A stretch of 64,000 nt of DNA from Capitella teleta (GCA_000328365.1 KB309537.1:130684-194683); one strand, 5' to 3'; counted from the first letter of the stretch, positions 32,301 through 44,505 are shown. Notes: generated from the sequence alone by a model not told the origin. Numbers and translations: made by a program.

Positions 32301-34720
32301 ACGTGAGTGACCTTGTGACCTTTTTGTGCCCCCTTTTGACCTGGTTTCTAGACCGGACAGCCATCGCCTGCCAAAGACCTTGACCCCAGCGTGGCGCTTC
32401 TTCAGGCGCCAATCTCAGAGCTGAAGAATTACAAGACGATTGGGGTGACAGGATCCGTGCTGCTGGTCATGGACGCTCTCACAGAAGGCACGTTTGTGAT
32501 CAAGGTAGCCCCCCTGCCCTGAGCCCTGCCTCTCTTTCTACCTCTTGTTATTTGAGCAGGTTCTGCTGAAGAACTGCGTCAAACAGGATATGAGACGCAG
32601 CATCCTACCCACCTTTGTTCCATATGTCACTCGCTTGTATCGCTATTTCGAGTCGGACAGTGCTATCTACTTGTTGCTGCAGTACGCCACGGGAGGGAAA
32701 CTGTGGACTTACGTCAGTGATTACCTCAACCAGCACCATGAGATTCAGATAGATGATGCGCTTATTGAAGATAAGGCCAAAAGGGAACGCTCGAAAACCC
32801 TTGATCCAGCACAGAGGGAGAAATCATTAGAAGGCGAGACAGTGCTTCCAGTGGAAGGCACCGAGGTCAAAGAGCCAGAGGTCAAAAAGCCAGAGGTCGT
32901 AGGGCCAGAGGTCAAAGAGACAGAAGTTGGAGGAGACAAGGAGTTGTTTCAAGAGGCTCTGGAGAGGACAGGACGGCCAGGTCTTGAGTACTTCAGCATT
33001 AACAGCGTGGACAGTGATAGCGAACCAGGATCGCGGTTCCACTCAACCGCATCAGATCATGTTGCTGAGATCAATGAGATCCTTGAGGAAACGGATCAAC
33101 ATGTGGATAATTCTAGTCAGGACTTGGATATTGATTTAATAGCCCAACAGGCCATTGCACGCTCAAAACATTCAACGCCAGCACAAGAGGTTTACGTTGT
33201 TGAGAACGAAGATCTTCCCTCTCCGAGGAGAACCTCGAAAGTTCTGCTCGGAGACGACAGTATTTATGACCGTTTTGGGGGAGCTGCCTCCCCCGAACAG
33301 AGCAGCAGTAGCGACTCTGCTGTCGGCAGCCCTGCTTCACAGAACACCGAACAAAAGACCTCAGCGCCCAAAGAGCACGAGGAACATTTGCCGCGATCGC
33401 GAGTGTGTTCAGTTTCACAGGTTTATCGCTTGCCCTCGCAAGACAGGAGTTTCGGAGAACCCGAGAGGAAGCCTCGCAGCCGGAACTTGTCGAGTGTTTT
33501 CTGTGATTTGGATTTAGCAGCGTCGTCTGATGGTGACGAGGGGTGTCACCGGGGTCCCCTCGTTCGGCTGCCTGAAGGTTGCGTGCGACAGTGGGCAGCG
33601 GAGATGGTGGTGGCACTGTCGAGACTTCACTCCCTGGGAATCGTCTGCCGGTGGGTGGATAAGTGCCTCTGGCCGGGTTAATACTGTCTTTCCCAGGGAT
33701 CTAAAACCAGCGAATATACTGCTTGGAGAGCGTGGTCACATTCTGCTTAGCCACTTCAGTTGGTGGAATTGTGTGGACTGGACGCTTGACCAGCAAGCGG
33801 TTGATGACCTTTATGTGGCCCCAGGTCAGTCCGTCGGTCGTCATATTTCGGATTTTACGTTGTTGTTGTCTCGGCAGAAGTTCTCAGCGTGTATGATGTG
33901 GGACCCAGTTGCGACTGGTGGAGTCTGGGGGCACTGCTCTTTGAACTGCTTACCAGTAAGGTGTGCACGCCAACTATTTAATCTATCAATTTGAACGTGA
34001 ATAAACGTACTTCTCGTTTCAGACGTTGTCTTCGTGCCAACCGTGTGGAGTGACCTCACACACGCTGCTTGCCATTCCCTCTGACCTCAGCTCTGAGGCA
34101 CAGTCGCTCTTACACGAAGTGAGTACAACACAGAGATGTTGATTAGCATTGATGAATCAATTGCGTAATATTCTTGGCTATCTTAACCCGATTCATTCTC
34201 TCAGAATGTGGCGGTCATTTGGTTTGGATTTTTGCCAAATTCTGTTCATTTGGCCCTCGGCTGTTGTCCATTGGGACGTTTGCCTCTTTTTTTGGATTTT
34301 TCTCTTAATTCTTTAATTAATTTTTTCTCTTAATAATTAATCATTATGAGATTCATGGCATGGACCACAGCAGAGGTCATCTGTTTGATTAGATGACCTC
34401 AAGTCAGCATTCAACTGATTCACCGCTGAATTACATTCAAACCCGTTAATCCGACCTCATGTGTTCCGCCATTTTCACCTCCTGACCTTGAATCCCAGGG
34501 ATGTGATGTACATTAAATAATGCTCAATATTCACAGAGTGAATAAACCGACCGGTCGCTAATTGATTGGAGGTGCTATTATGTAATCCGTTTTTTTGTTG
34601 TTGTAGTTGTTGCGCCCCTCCCCTCAGGAGCGCTTGGGGGCGGGGCCTGGGGGTGTGGAGGACATCAAGGCGCACCCGTTCTTCTCAGGCATCAGCTGGG
34701 GAACCATGCTAGGGGTCTGA
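29310..34720 (+). CDS. RPS6KC1: RPS6KC1-like PX-MIT pseudokinase
   Basis: RPS6KC1 (RPK118) is an endosomal protein that binds phosphoinositide through PX and is linked to sphingosine kinase and peroxiredoxin trafficking. Thirteen exons were read: 29310-29423, 30836-30874, 30927-31044, 31094-31209, 31262-31431, 31482-32116, 32175-32302, 32352-32504, 32560-33650, 33697-33824, 33878-33960, 34023-34118, 34607-34720. They give 994 residues in consistent phase. The PX domain (about 15-130) has VWRRYNDFKKLHKAMHSL and EFPPFVGAKVF. The MIT domain (about 355-430) has FSYYKSGVGILLTGVQ and RRKTARYLMKAEELY. The kinase N-lobe (TGSVLLVMDALTEGTFVIK, LLQYATGGKLWTYV) is split by an acidic, Ser-rich insert of about 280 residues from the C-lobe (EGCVRQWAAEMVVAL, CRDLKPANILL, CDWWSLGALLFELL, KAHPFF). 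HRD reads CRD and DFG reads SHF, so it is probably catalytically inactive, as in vertebrates. Confidence 0.93.
29500..29750 (+). mobile_element. LINE-type 3' end with hairpin and GACCT tail, copy 2 (RPS6KC1 intron 1)
   Basis: The terminus AGTCCTGATATAAAAGGACT is followed by TAAATCTTCTGACCTGACCT. It has the same pairing arms and tail as copies 1 and 3. The 5' limit is guessed. Confidence 0.5.
30355..30420 (+). mobile_element. hAT-type terminal fragment (RPS6KC1 intron 1)
   Basis: CAGGGGTGTAGCCAGGGCAT and GGCTTGTGCCCCGGTAAAAA have the layout of the hAT end at 8476 (CAGGGGCGTAGGAACC ... CCCCC...AAAA). No transposase follows, so this is a short relic. Confidence 0.45.
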
Positions 34721-36202
34721 CCCTCGTGCCTTACCTCGAAATCTTCAAAGACTGAGTTCCACCCACTTTGTGATAATTTCGTTTTCAGTGTTTGTAATAT
34801 AGGGCCTAGCCCTCAAGCAGTTAATTTTTTTAGATTTTTTTTTTTTTTTCTCTTTCAAATTTCCTACCTCCATTGGTATTTGTTATTATCACATACATTT
34901 TAAATATTACATAATACAAATTTAGATTTAATTTTTGGTTTAACTTTGACGAATGTCTTAATGAGTGCGTGTGACTTACCTTCATGAATGTATGAAGAGA
35001 ACGAAATCCCTGCACCAATTCATTCCATCAATTATGCATCTAAGCTCATGATAATTAATTAATTATAACTGTTATCTGGTCACATTTACTTGCATTTCAT
35101 TGTAATAAAAACTCTAACCAAATTGTTCTTTGATGTCAATTTGAAATTCATGCATTCTGACAATTTATCGACCTGAATTGTGTGAGTGTGCCACAATGGG
35201 TATAAAACATCATGTCTCCAGATCTGAGTAAATTCCGCTTTGATCCTGCAGAGATTCCCAAATCAGACAGGTTCATATCCATAGAAATATAAAGGAGTAA
35301 CTAGAATGCTTATAGGGGTTACGTGATCGGACAGGTTCATCTCATGAAAAACGCTCAAATTGACCCACTTTATTGTTGACTGACCAGAGAGCATCTGGTT
35401 GATATTTCATTCCATTTACCATCTGCAAGGGCGCCAAACGCCCAGCTATTATACAGTCACGTTAACAAATTCTTAAGGAGATTCCGTTCGTTCAGAATAG
35501 AGGGCAGAGAAGATATCAAGAAGCGTTGTCAGCGAAGGTGTTTAGCCACGCCCCAACGACCCTTCACGGCGAAGGGGCAGCTATGCCCACCAGCGCTATT
35601 TGTTGTACTTACTTCGGGGAGCGTCTGCGGCATAAAAATACACGGAGTAAAACACGGTCAGCGAAAGAAGTCCTAAAAGATCAACGCTGCTTTCCACTTT
35701 GATTGATGCTTGCTGAAGGAAATTATGCGCTCTGTGACGAACAAACAACCCGCGGAATGAGTTCAATCCACTATCCCACACGAAACATCCTCGAGTGAAA
35801 ACTGTCCTCCGTCGCTGAGCGCTCAGGCATCGACACGATCGAATGTTTCCGAATGGGATATCGACGCAAGAGAATTAATCGATCTTAGACTACATGTAAT
35901 GTTGTACACTGTTTCGATACCCGTGATTTATCGATCATGAGTCTACTAATTCCGTGCATAATTAGGCCTGCGACTTACGTCCAAACTTACGTCACAGCCG
36001 TGGCAAATCAAGTGAATACCGGTAATCTAAGCTTGCACCTTTAGACCAATAATAACAATCCCTCACCTGCAGTTCCAGAAATGAACGCACAGCAGTCTCC
36101 ATCCGCTATAGAGGCTGTTCTTTGCTCTTCCAATCAACCCCCCGCATCCCCGGTCTTTATAAACCAGATTTACCAAGGCGATGTCATCAAAAGGTCGGCG
36201 AA
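34721..36202. other. RPS6KC1 3' region and LBR upstream region
   Basis: An AATAAA at 35104-35109 is a candidate polyadenylation signal for RPS6KC1. A minus-strand open stretch at 35781-35596 shows a hydrophobic run but lacks an ATG and is not called. The LBR promoter should fall near 35900-36150. Confidence 0.4.
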
Positions 36203-36210
36203 ATGAGTGA
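36181..36210 (+). promoter_or_regulatory. upstream ORF overlapping the LBR start
   Basis: An ATG at 36181 opens a nine-codon frame (MSSKGRRNE) that stops at 36208-36210, overlapping the LBR ATG at 36203 in another frame. If it lies in the mRNA, ribosomes would have to skip it or reinitiate, which would lower translation. Confidence 0.45.
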
Positions 36211-39200
36211 TAAAGGAGAAGGTCTAGACGAGGGCTTGAATAGCCTCGTCTCTTCCGGAGAAAGTCGCGGGTTCCGCCAGCTGATTCCGCCTTTTAGACG
36301 TCGCTCCAACCCAGAGAAGATAAAATCCGGAGTTGACACCATCCTGACTTTCCAGGATAAAACGTACGTGTTGCATAACCTGCCAGGACTGCCGGACGCA
36401 AACAACAGGGAGGTGAAGAAACCGAGCAAGATTACAGCCAAACTGAAGCCTCTGACGGTCATCAACGAGAAGAACTTCAAAACTATACTGGTGCAAAGAC
36501 CAACATCGCTGTGTGACCAGAACAACCCAGAGGATCTTATCGTGAACTGCCTGGAAGAGCCCATCATGGAGGAGGACCAACCAATGGTCACGCAGAAGAT
36601 GGAGGAGGAGGAGCAAAGGGAGGAGGGGGAGGAGGAGGGAGAGAAGGAGGGAAGGCGGGAGCTGGAGTTTGGCGGAGCTGTTGGAGTCATGGTCAACATG
36701 GTCACGATGCCTTTGACCATATATCTGACCACTGCTGCTTGTGACCAGGTCAGTTCACTCCTGTGTCGTTGTTTTTGTAGATTTTCCTCGTGCTATATCA
36801 GAGGAACACTAGCCACAAATGACACAATCAAAAACCAAACTTTCCCATTCATAAAATATACGCCAAAGAAAAAGAAAATAATTTAAAACATTCTATGACG
36901 AATGCTTTCAGCACGAGTGCCCTTCTTTCGTTGAAATCAGTGCATGAACAGTATAACTGCCTGATATTATTACTATTCAGTGAGTGCATGTAGAAATGAA
37001 ATGAAATCAATGCGTTATAAGCCAGTACCCTCGTTATAGTCTGATACATATACGATCACTATGATGCACACTGAGCGACTCCAGTTTTCTCTCACCAACT
37101 GCCAGTGCAAGTTAAGACATTATGCTAGAGTTTGTTGGTAAGTATAAATAGCAGGCATATTATATAATTATTGCGGTCAGCAAATGATTCAAATTTATTG
37201 AAATCAACATTTCCGCCACGACTGCATTTGTTTCCATTGCATCAGACACAAGAGTAGGTACATATAATGGATTATTCTGTCCTTCATTGCCTCAGTGTAG
37301 TTTCTGGGGTACATACAGGGTGATTCAAAAGTTTACGAGGGTTGTTCGAAGAGTTCGCCGCCTTGCATAGAACGCACGATACTACGGACGTGAAATTCCG
37401 AGTTTAGATAGAGGAAATGTTCACCAGAGCACACATAGCGTTATTCTTTCCGTGGCACAACACGTTTTTGATTGAGCGCACTTCTATCGATATCACTGTC
37501 AAAGCCTCATTTCGCGTGCGCATAATTTGATTTGTGGGCCTCGCATAACACTTTCTCGCGACATCTGCTCTCTGGTTTTAATTTTGTATACTGCTTGTTT
37601 ATTGGCTTTGCTGTGATAAAAAATTGTGGAATCCTGTCGCAAACAAATTTAGTTAACATATTCCTAAAATGATACTACAATATCTCACCGAAGGAATAAA
37701 TTAAGGCATTTTGGGAAAAATGAAATCTGGCTAGGTAATTTTTTTTTTTTTTTGAAAAGTAAAACATAAACCCGCACAGTTTGACCACCCCGCCTCAGAA
37801 TCGACATTTCGGCGCACATTTTTGTTGATAGAAGTTGATCACAACTACATATGACCATGTTGAATTAATGGAATGTTCGATATAGTGTCACCTGTCGTTC
37901 GGATGTGATTTCACTGAAGTTTGACAGATCATTAATTGTAGAGAAAAATAGAATTTTCTTGTCTGTAAAGACTGGTTTAAAGAAAAGAACATTTTTGTAA
38001 CACATTACGCCAAGTTGAAATAATAAGTACCCACTACTTGTATAAATATACTTTTGACTCACCCTGTATTATTCGTACGGAACTCAATTTCAAATAATGA
38101 TCGAATATTTAATAACAATTATGATGCGCGACTCGTGACCCTGTTGATCATTTCGTCGTAACTGAGAATCAAAGTCGTATGCGCCGTCTGACCCCTGATT
38201 TGCAGGCACTTAAAACAGTCAAACAACACAGATGCAATGCTACAAAATCTAATCAAATATAACTTCCATTCTGATAACGTCAGTCAGAGTGCAACAGTGC
38301 GAGAGCTGGGTATCTTGTCGTATAATGATTGTCCTGGTATAAATTTCCATATTTGGCCTTTGAAATCCCGGCTCCACGTGACCAGTAAAATAGTAGCACA
38401 CTGCATAACAGCATGTTTAACACCGTGTAACTACCATCCAGGAGGCATGCACTGTATCCCGGATGCCAAGACTTCCGAGGTCACCGAGTGCGTACTTCGA
38501 CCCCGGAGCAGCCCTGTTCTACGTGGCGTGGCTTGCCGCTCAGGTGTTTCTCCACCTGGCCATACCTGGACGCATCGTCGCAGGTGCCCCCCTGGCCAAC
38601 AAAACCACCATCTGCTACATCTGCAACGGTGAGAAGCACAACGCAATCTCACGAGTAGTACAACAGACAACATTGGTTATTCTTTCCAGGTTTCCAAGTT
38701 CTTTTGGTGACATTCTTGGGTTTCATCGGGTTCAGCTTCATCTGCCCCAGTTTGGCATTCCTGCTGACTGAGAGATCGTTCGGGGTCATCACTTCTGCCA
38801 GCGCTGTTTCTATCATCCTGAGCATCTTCCTTTACCGGAGTTCATTCACCGTGAAGACTGAAGCTCTGTCAGCAATCGGCAACACTGGTGGGTTCACCAT
38901 AACCTCTTAATCATACACAATGAACGGTGGTCTGAACACACAGGTGTAATGCTGTACGACTTCTACATGGGCCGAGAACTGAATCCCCATCTAGGGCCCC
39001 TGGATCTGAAGTTCTTCTGTGAATTGCGTCCAGGGTTGTTACTCTGGGGCGTGATGGACATCAGTTACGTCATTAACCAATGGCATCGAATCGGTCATGT
39101 TGAGTTTGAACTTGCTGCTCTTGTATTCTGCCACCTGTTGTACATCGTAGACGCTCTCTTCTTTGAGGTGAGTCTGCCGTGAGTTCCCGAGTATGAAAGT

Positions 39201-40171
39201 AAACTGTCCATTAATATTCACAGGACACGGTACTGACCACCCTGGATATCACCTCCGAAGGATTCGGCTTCATGCTGGCGTTCGGAGACCTGGTCTGGGT
39301 GCCTTTCGTGTTCAGTCTTCATGCTCGATTCCTTGCTTTCCACCCTCAACATAACAGCAAAGTATTCATCCTGGCAATCCTCGCACTCAATGGTTTGTCC
39401 TCTTCTAGTGACTCGTGTTGTTTCATTTAATATCGACCCGACCAAGGTTTCGGTTACTACATCTTCCGTGCGTCCAACAACGAAAAGGACAAATTCAGAC
39501 GACACCCAGGCTCCTCAGGATTGAAAGGTCTGTATAGATGGATGTGCCAACCCAACTAGCATCCCTCATCGCAAGAGGAAGCATTTAGCTATAGTAGATA
39601 TCGAGTGATTTGTTGCGGAAAGTTCATTTGTACCAAGCCCAATGTTTTGAACATTTCTTGCTGTCCCTGTCATAATCCATGTTTCGTGACATTATGAATA
39701 AAATGATTACATGTATGAGGTAAAAAACCAACAGTATTATAATTATCCTCGCTTTGGTTCGTTCGGATACGCTAGTAGCAACTGCGTGTTAATGTAGTGG
39801 ACGATTGGTCTGCCATTCAATGTATCGTTTGCACAGGACTGCGGACCCTGGAGACTCCATGCCAGCAGAGTGGTCTTCTGGTGGATGGGTGGTGGGGTTG
39901 GCTTCGTCATCCAAACTACCTGGGCGATTTCCTCATGGCTTTCTCATGGACGCTGCTCTGTGGTTAGTTTTGCAATTACGCAATCGTAGCTCACAGTTTT
40001 GTCATGGCAGGATTCGGGCATTTTGTGCCGTGCATCTACCTGTTCTACTTGAGCCTCGCTCTGCTCCATAGGACGAAGAGAGACGACAAGAAATGCGAGC
40101 AGAAATACAGGGAAACTTGGCTTAAATATAAACGAATGGTGCCATATTGCATGGTACCCTACGTGTATTGA
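36203..40171 (+). CDS. LBR: lamin B receptor / delta(14)-sterol reductase
   Basis: LBR is an inner nuclear membrane protein that tethers chromatin and lamins and whose membrane part reduces the C14 double bond in sterol synthesis. Eight exons were read: 36203-36748, 38442-38628, 38690-38887, 38944-39167, 39224-39392, 39447-39527, 39837-39962, 40011-40171. They give 563 residues in consistent phase. The ATG at 36203 is the first in-frame one. Residues 1-160 form a charged nucleoplasmic region with a Glu-rich stretch; no clear Tudor fold was recognised. The reductase part starts at [13 protein letters not shown]. It carries the family blocks [75 protein letters not shown] and the end YCMVPYVY. 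The long N-terminal extension favours LBR over the shorter TM7SF2. Intron 1 (1.7 kb) holds a MITE. AATAAA near 40394 is a candidate polyadenylation signal. Confidence 0.92.
37316..38066. mobile_element. TA-flanked mariner-like MITE in LBR intron 1
   Basis: It starts CAGGGTGATTCAAAAGT after TA (37314-37315) and ends with the inverted ACTTTTGACTCACCCTG before TA (38067-38068). TA target and CAGGGTG-AAAAGT ends fit the mariner/Tc1 group. At 751 bases with no transposase frame it is non-autonomous. Confidence 0.7.
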
Positions 40172-41027
40172 CATTCCATCACATATTCGCCAACAACTCA
40201 TCACTATGTCTAAAGAGAACCCTAAATGTAGTAAACACGTTGTCTGTTTACCTTTTGGCCATTGTGTGCATATGTTGTTGAGGTCAAGCTTCTCGCATTG
40301 GTTTTACAAGCATTAAATGGATTTTGTTTTTGGTGAAATTTCCATCCGACTCCGAACCTTTGGACGGGTGAATGGCCTCCAATCATCTAGAACAATAAAC
40401 ACGGCGTGTGTTGATGTACGTTGTGTTAGCTTGATATTTAAACAAAATTTACGACAGCTGCCTATAAGCTACATCGAGAAAACAACAACATCAATATAAT
40501 ATCTGTGACATTACTCGATAAATGACTCTAACCGATTTCCGTTGTGCTTGGCGTTATAACCATGAATGGCATGGCGCATTTATCGCTCTGCTGTTCAACC
40601 TCAACGGCTGTAATCATTTGTCTTCAATTAGCTCTTAAAAATCCGGCCGTGCAGCCGCTCCAATCAAAATTCCCGACCTGCTTTCTCGATGAGGGATCTT
40701 CCGAGTAGGGGGAACACGTGGTGCTCATTGCTTCCCATGATTGCTTCCTCGCTCTGGTTAGCCTCCATCGCAGACATCTGTTGCGCAATCATTCTTGGTA
40801 AATCCTACAGGGCACAAAATGTTCACGCGGCCCCCCTAGGGCCTAATAAATCATTATTAGAATCGTTCCACGCCAGACACAAAGACCGATTTAATCTGAG
40901 ACTAATATTATATTTGTTCATCGTTGAAATACATGAATGTTTGCATAGAGGAAAGCATTGCGTACAAATTGGATACAAATTGCCTAAATGCCATCAAAGG
41001 GAAGAGTCACAACAACCGCCGATTACG
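40172..41027. other. spacer between LBR and the basic-peptide gene
   Basis: The two genes converge here (LBR plus, peptide gene minus). It should contain both 3' UTRs. A 128-codon plus-strand frame at 40689-41075 has no recognisable domain and runs through the last exon of the opposite gene, so it is taken as chance. Confidence 0.4.
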
Positions 41028-42989
41028 TCAATCAAACTCCGAGTGATTGACAGACTGATTTGCTTTGTACTTTGATCTGCGAATCTTCCTCTTCTTGCTC
41101 TGAAACAAAAACTATCGTTACCATGGTAATAATCAAATTAATTAAATCACCTTATCATTGGAATATACCGCGAAGCTGACAATTCTGGGTTACATAATGT
41201 GTTATTAATAGTGTTATAGTGCGTATAGACGATATGTAGGACTTCCGGCTTTAGACATTGGTTTCCCTGGCAACTTTTGATCTATGACTCCGAGGCTTAG
41301 AAGAAGAATAAGCAAAAGCATTTTCACGCCAAAGTGATGGATTTTTGGCAGTAGACAGCCGCCGCTGCAGCTGGCAGCTGCTATACGGCTCGATGCCCAA
41401 AGCCATCATTTCGCTGGAACACAATACAAAGGTGAACGTACCTTTAGTTTCCTTCTCAACAACTTCTTCTTTCGTTTGCTGTTAATTTGGGGTCTTTTCT
41501 TGGAATTCGCGAACCAAGATGAGAAGTCGATGGGGTCGACGCATATGAGGCATCCGGGGCACTCCAGGTGTCCGTGTTTGATGTAGATCATGCGCACGGA
41601 GCTGCACGAAGCAGACACCGAGTGGCATTTGAGCAGGTTGAATTCTGGACATCGCCAGATCTGAAATTGTGAAAGAAAAATGCTAGTAATTGAGGCGCAA
41701 ACCAGGTCATGTTAAGTCTGGAGCTTAATCAACATTATTGACCTCCGTGTAAGCAATTGGCCGGTTGTAGTAGCTGGGTTTCTGCCTTCATGCAGGACAT
41801 GACTGCCCCATTGGAAGATATTATACAGTTTTATATTTATTGTACCATGGGTTCAAAATAATTTGAACTCTTCCTAATCAGTTGCTGGGGTCCTAGGTCC
41901 TACACTACACTACATGTATACTAGGGCCCTAGGCCACGATTTTTTCCAAAGAAAATATTCCTCTAATTAATTACTGCACTTTCCAAAGACTACTAGTAAC
42001 CCATTTCAATGCTTCAATATTGTACCACCCGATATGTAGCGATAAAGTGCGATAGCATGGGTGTTATCTGTGCCTTGTTCCTTCTTCTGCTATTGTACAA
42101 CTCTAACCGCACAATGAAATTCCAGGAAAAAGTAGAAACCACTGAGCCACCGTGTTGATACCATCAACCACCGAACCACAACCGCAAATGTCATCCAGGC
42201 CTTCAAAGAAGTCTTCTGTCCCGATCAACATTTTCAGAGGATTTCAAGTGCAACATAAAGTTCAGTGATGAAGCACTGGCACTTGGAAGTTAAAAGCCAC
42301 GCAATTCATCTCTTGTTTCACTTGTCATGAGTTGAATGTTTCTTTGATGCCAAACACTTCAATATACAAATAACATTTCACAAACAGAATTTTGAACAAT
42401 TCTTGTTCAGCACCGGAAAATGAACTGCTATTTTGGTTTCACGGGCCTATATGCAGCAGATGGGAAAGGTTCCAATAATCTTTGAAAACAAATAAAGTAT
42501 CTTGCGTATTTGAATTAGGATATAGACCAATTTTGTGGCATCCACTGTATAGCCAGCGAAGATATGTCTCACATTAATAGCTCTCGAATCTTGCGATTAG
42601 GGGCATCATTCGCTATTGTGCGTGGTAGGGGCATCTGACATACACAGAGAAATGACAAAAACCGTTGTTACATAATTTCAAACACACCGTATCTGCAGAC
42701 CAGGGATGTCATATCAATCGATCGATATTGATCAAATCTATAAATCTATCATACTCATTATCGGCCTCTTAGCAGCCCCACCCCACCCTATTCCCCGGCC
42801 TACTTTCCCTCTTAATCTAAACACCTCTCAACAATTCCGATAAGTTGCCAGTTGCTTTTACGGCTCTAGCTGTTAATCGCTCCCTGCAGAAGCGATTTCG
42901 CGCCGATAGAAACGGACCCTTACCACGTAAGCGTTGGCGCCAATTTGCGTCATCGAAGCCACGCTGAGGAGCAGAAGGAAAAGCCTCAT
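41028..42989 (-). CDS. secreted cysteine-rich, polybasic peptide (no known family)
   Basis: Three minus-strand exons, 42989-42924, 41660-41442 and 41099-41028, all join in phase 0 to encode 118 residues. Exon 1 is a complete signal peptide (MRLFLLLLSVASMTQIGANA). Exon 2 gives a compact domain with six cysteines: WRCPEFNLLKC, SASCSSVRMIYIKHGHLEC and PGCLIC. The spacing is C-x7-C-x6-C-x14-C-x2-C-x2-C. The C-terminal half is strongly basic (KKRPQINSKRKKKLLRRKLK, then SKKRKIRRSKYK) and ends SEFD. Introns have GTAAGG/GTACGT donors and TTTCAG acceptors. Function is not known. A signal peptide, six cysteines and a polycationic tail would suit a secreted ligand that sticks to heparan sulfate, or an antimicrobial or toxin-like peptide. 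The basic runs could also be prohormone cleavage sites. Confidence 0.65.
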
Positions 42990-44149
42990 CGTGGATCTAC
43001 TGATCCGGATAGAATGCTGGTTAATCCACGTTCACATCGCTGGTAGACATCACACAAGACACGCGGTCAAACAACACAAATGACGCCGGTTATGCTGTTC
43101 CACCGACACAATTATAAACACTGTGGGTTTTCTGCTGCGGCAGACAACAGATCCAGAAGATCCGAGAGGAGAATTTGTTTTGCGATCAATTCGGGAATGG
43201 TCCCTGAATGAAGAACTGCATGCTCCCCAGAAGTGTTTGCTGCTTGAAGGCGATATAAGTTGCTTCCGAACAGAGAGCCTGGAACAAAGCGAGTATAGAT
43301 GGTAGAGATTACAGTCGGGGGTGCCGAGGCAATCTCCCTCGGGCTTCAAGGGTTCTTACTCTTAGTATTTATAGATAGAAACACATGTTCTCTCTTTCAT
43401 CGGGCTATCCTTTTTCCGTTCCGCGCGTCATCCGAATTTCGGAAGCGCAATTCTGTGCGTGAAATTGGATTATCAGGCAGTGGGAGAAGAAAAAATGTCG
43501 TTCTGTGAATGCACCAACGTACACTAATTCCACGCTGTTACCACAACTGCATTTAAGTGCTTTGTGTTCTACCACGAATGCCGCAGAAGGCGATTCATAA
43601 ATATAGGCCTATTCGTAGGCCCTAAATTATGACGTCATCATATTCATGCATCAGCTGAAAGTTTCTGTTTCTAGTGATTGGTGCAAAGAGATGAGGTTGA
43701 CACAGTTGACGGTGAAGTTTGTGTTCGGGATTGATCTTCCACTCAATGCTAGTAAATTTTAAATATAAGTAGTTACTGCAATTAACAAACTGACATGTAT
43801 GCCTTGTACCAGTTTTACCATTTAAAAATGGCCAGATTGGTAAATTATGGAGAAAACCTAAGTGTAATTTTTTTGCTCCAGATTTTTTTTTTTTTTTTTT
43901 TTTTTAAGAGAGAATGAAAAATAGTCGGATTCTCGTATCTCACTCTCTTGGGGGTTATGACGTCATCTCTCCCATTTACCCGAAGCGCTAGGGTACAAAA
44001 AAGGTTCATCAATGCAATCACAATTTCATTAATTGAATTAATCAACGAATTCGCTAAATTACAACTGTATATCTTGTAACGTACAAGCACTTGATTCGAA
44101 GGAAATCATAACGCATAAACAAAATAATCATAACGCTACGCAATGTACA
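42990..44149. other. upstream of the basic-peptide gene, nothing recognised
   Basis: It should hold the promoter of the peptide gene. Overlapping open frames at 43050-43350 on both strands have no domain. A T tract lies at 43885-43905. Confidence 0.35.
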
Positions 44150-44505
44150 CTTAAAAGTGCGCTTGCGCAAGTACAAGATGGCGGGGTTTCACAACGCCTC
44201 TTGATTTTTTACAACTTTGGGAGGTTACTTTGCCTCCCACTGTGCCCCCCGGTATTGCCCAACACATCGGTAAGGACATAGGCCCATTTCGGGCCAGTGA
44301 AGCAAAGCGGAGACAGAGTGGTGACGTCAGGAAGATCGGATCACGAATACCCACGTGGTCCGGACCTTGTGGACCCAGCTGAGAGACATTCTGGAGAAGG
44401 CTGGACTTCCTTGACGCCACATCGCTGCGTTTCTAATCTGAAGACAAGTCCTGATACAAAAGGACTATAATATGTGACCTGACCTGACCTGACCTGAAAC
44501 GAGGT
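44150..44505 (+). mobile_element. LINE-type 3' end with hairpin and GACCT tail, copy 3
   Basis: The terminus AGTCCTGATACAAAAGGACT is followed by TATAATATGT and then four GACCT units. The region upstream has an open frame with THVVRTLWTQLRDILEKAGL, perhaps the end of a LINE ORF. The family is not identified. Confidence 0.5.

Noticed and set aside
35596-35781. Minus-strand frame with a hydrophobic run ending at a donor-like GAA|GTAAGT
   Set aside because: No ATG in frame, no continuing exon and no similarity. It starts from GTG only.
40689-41075. Plus-strand 128-codon frame with a hydrophobic start
   Set aside because: Runs antisense through the last exon of the basic-peptide gene, with no domain and no splice context.
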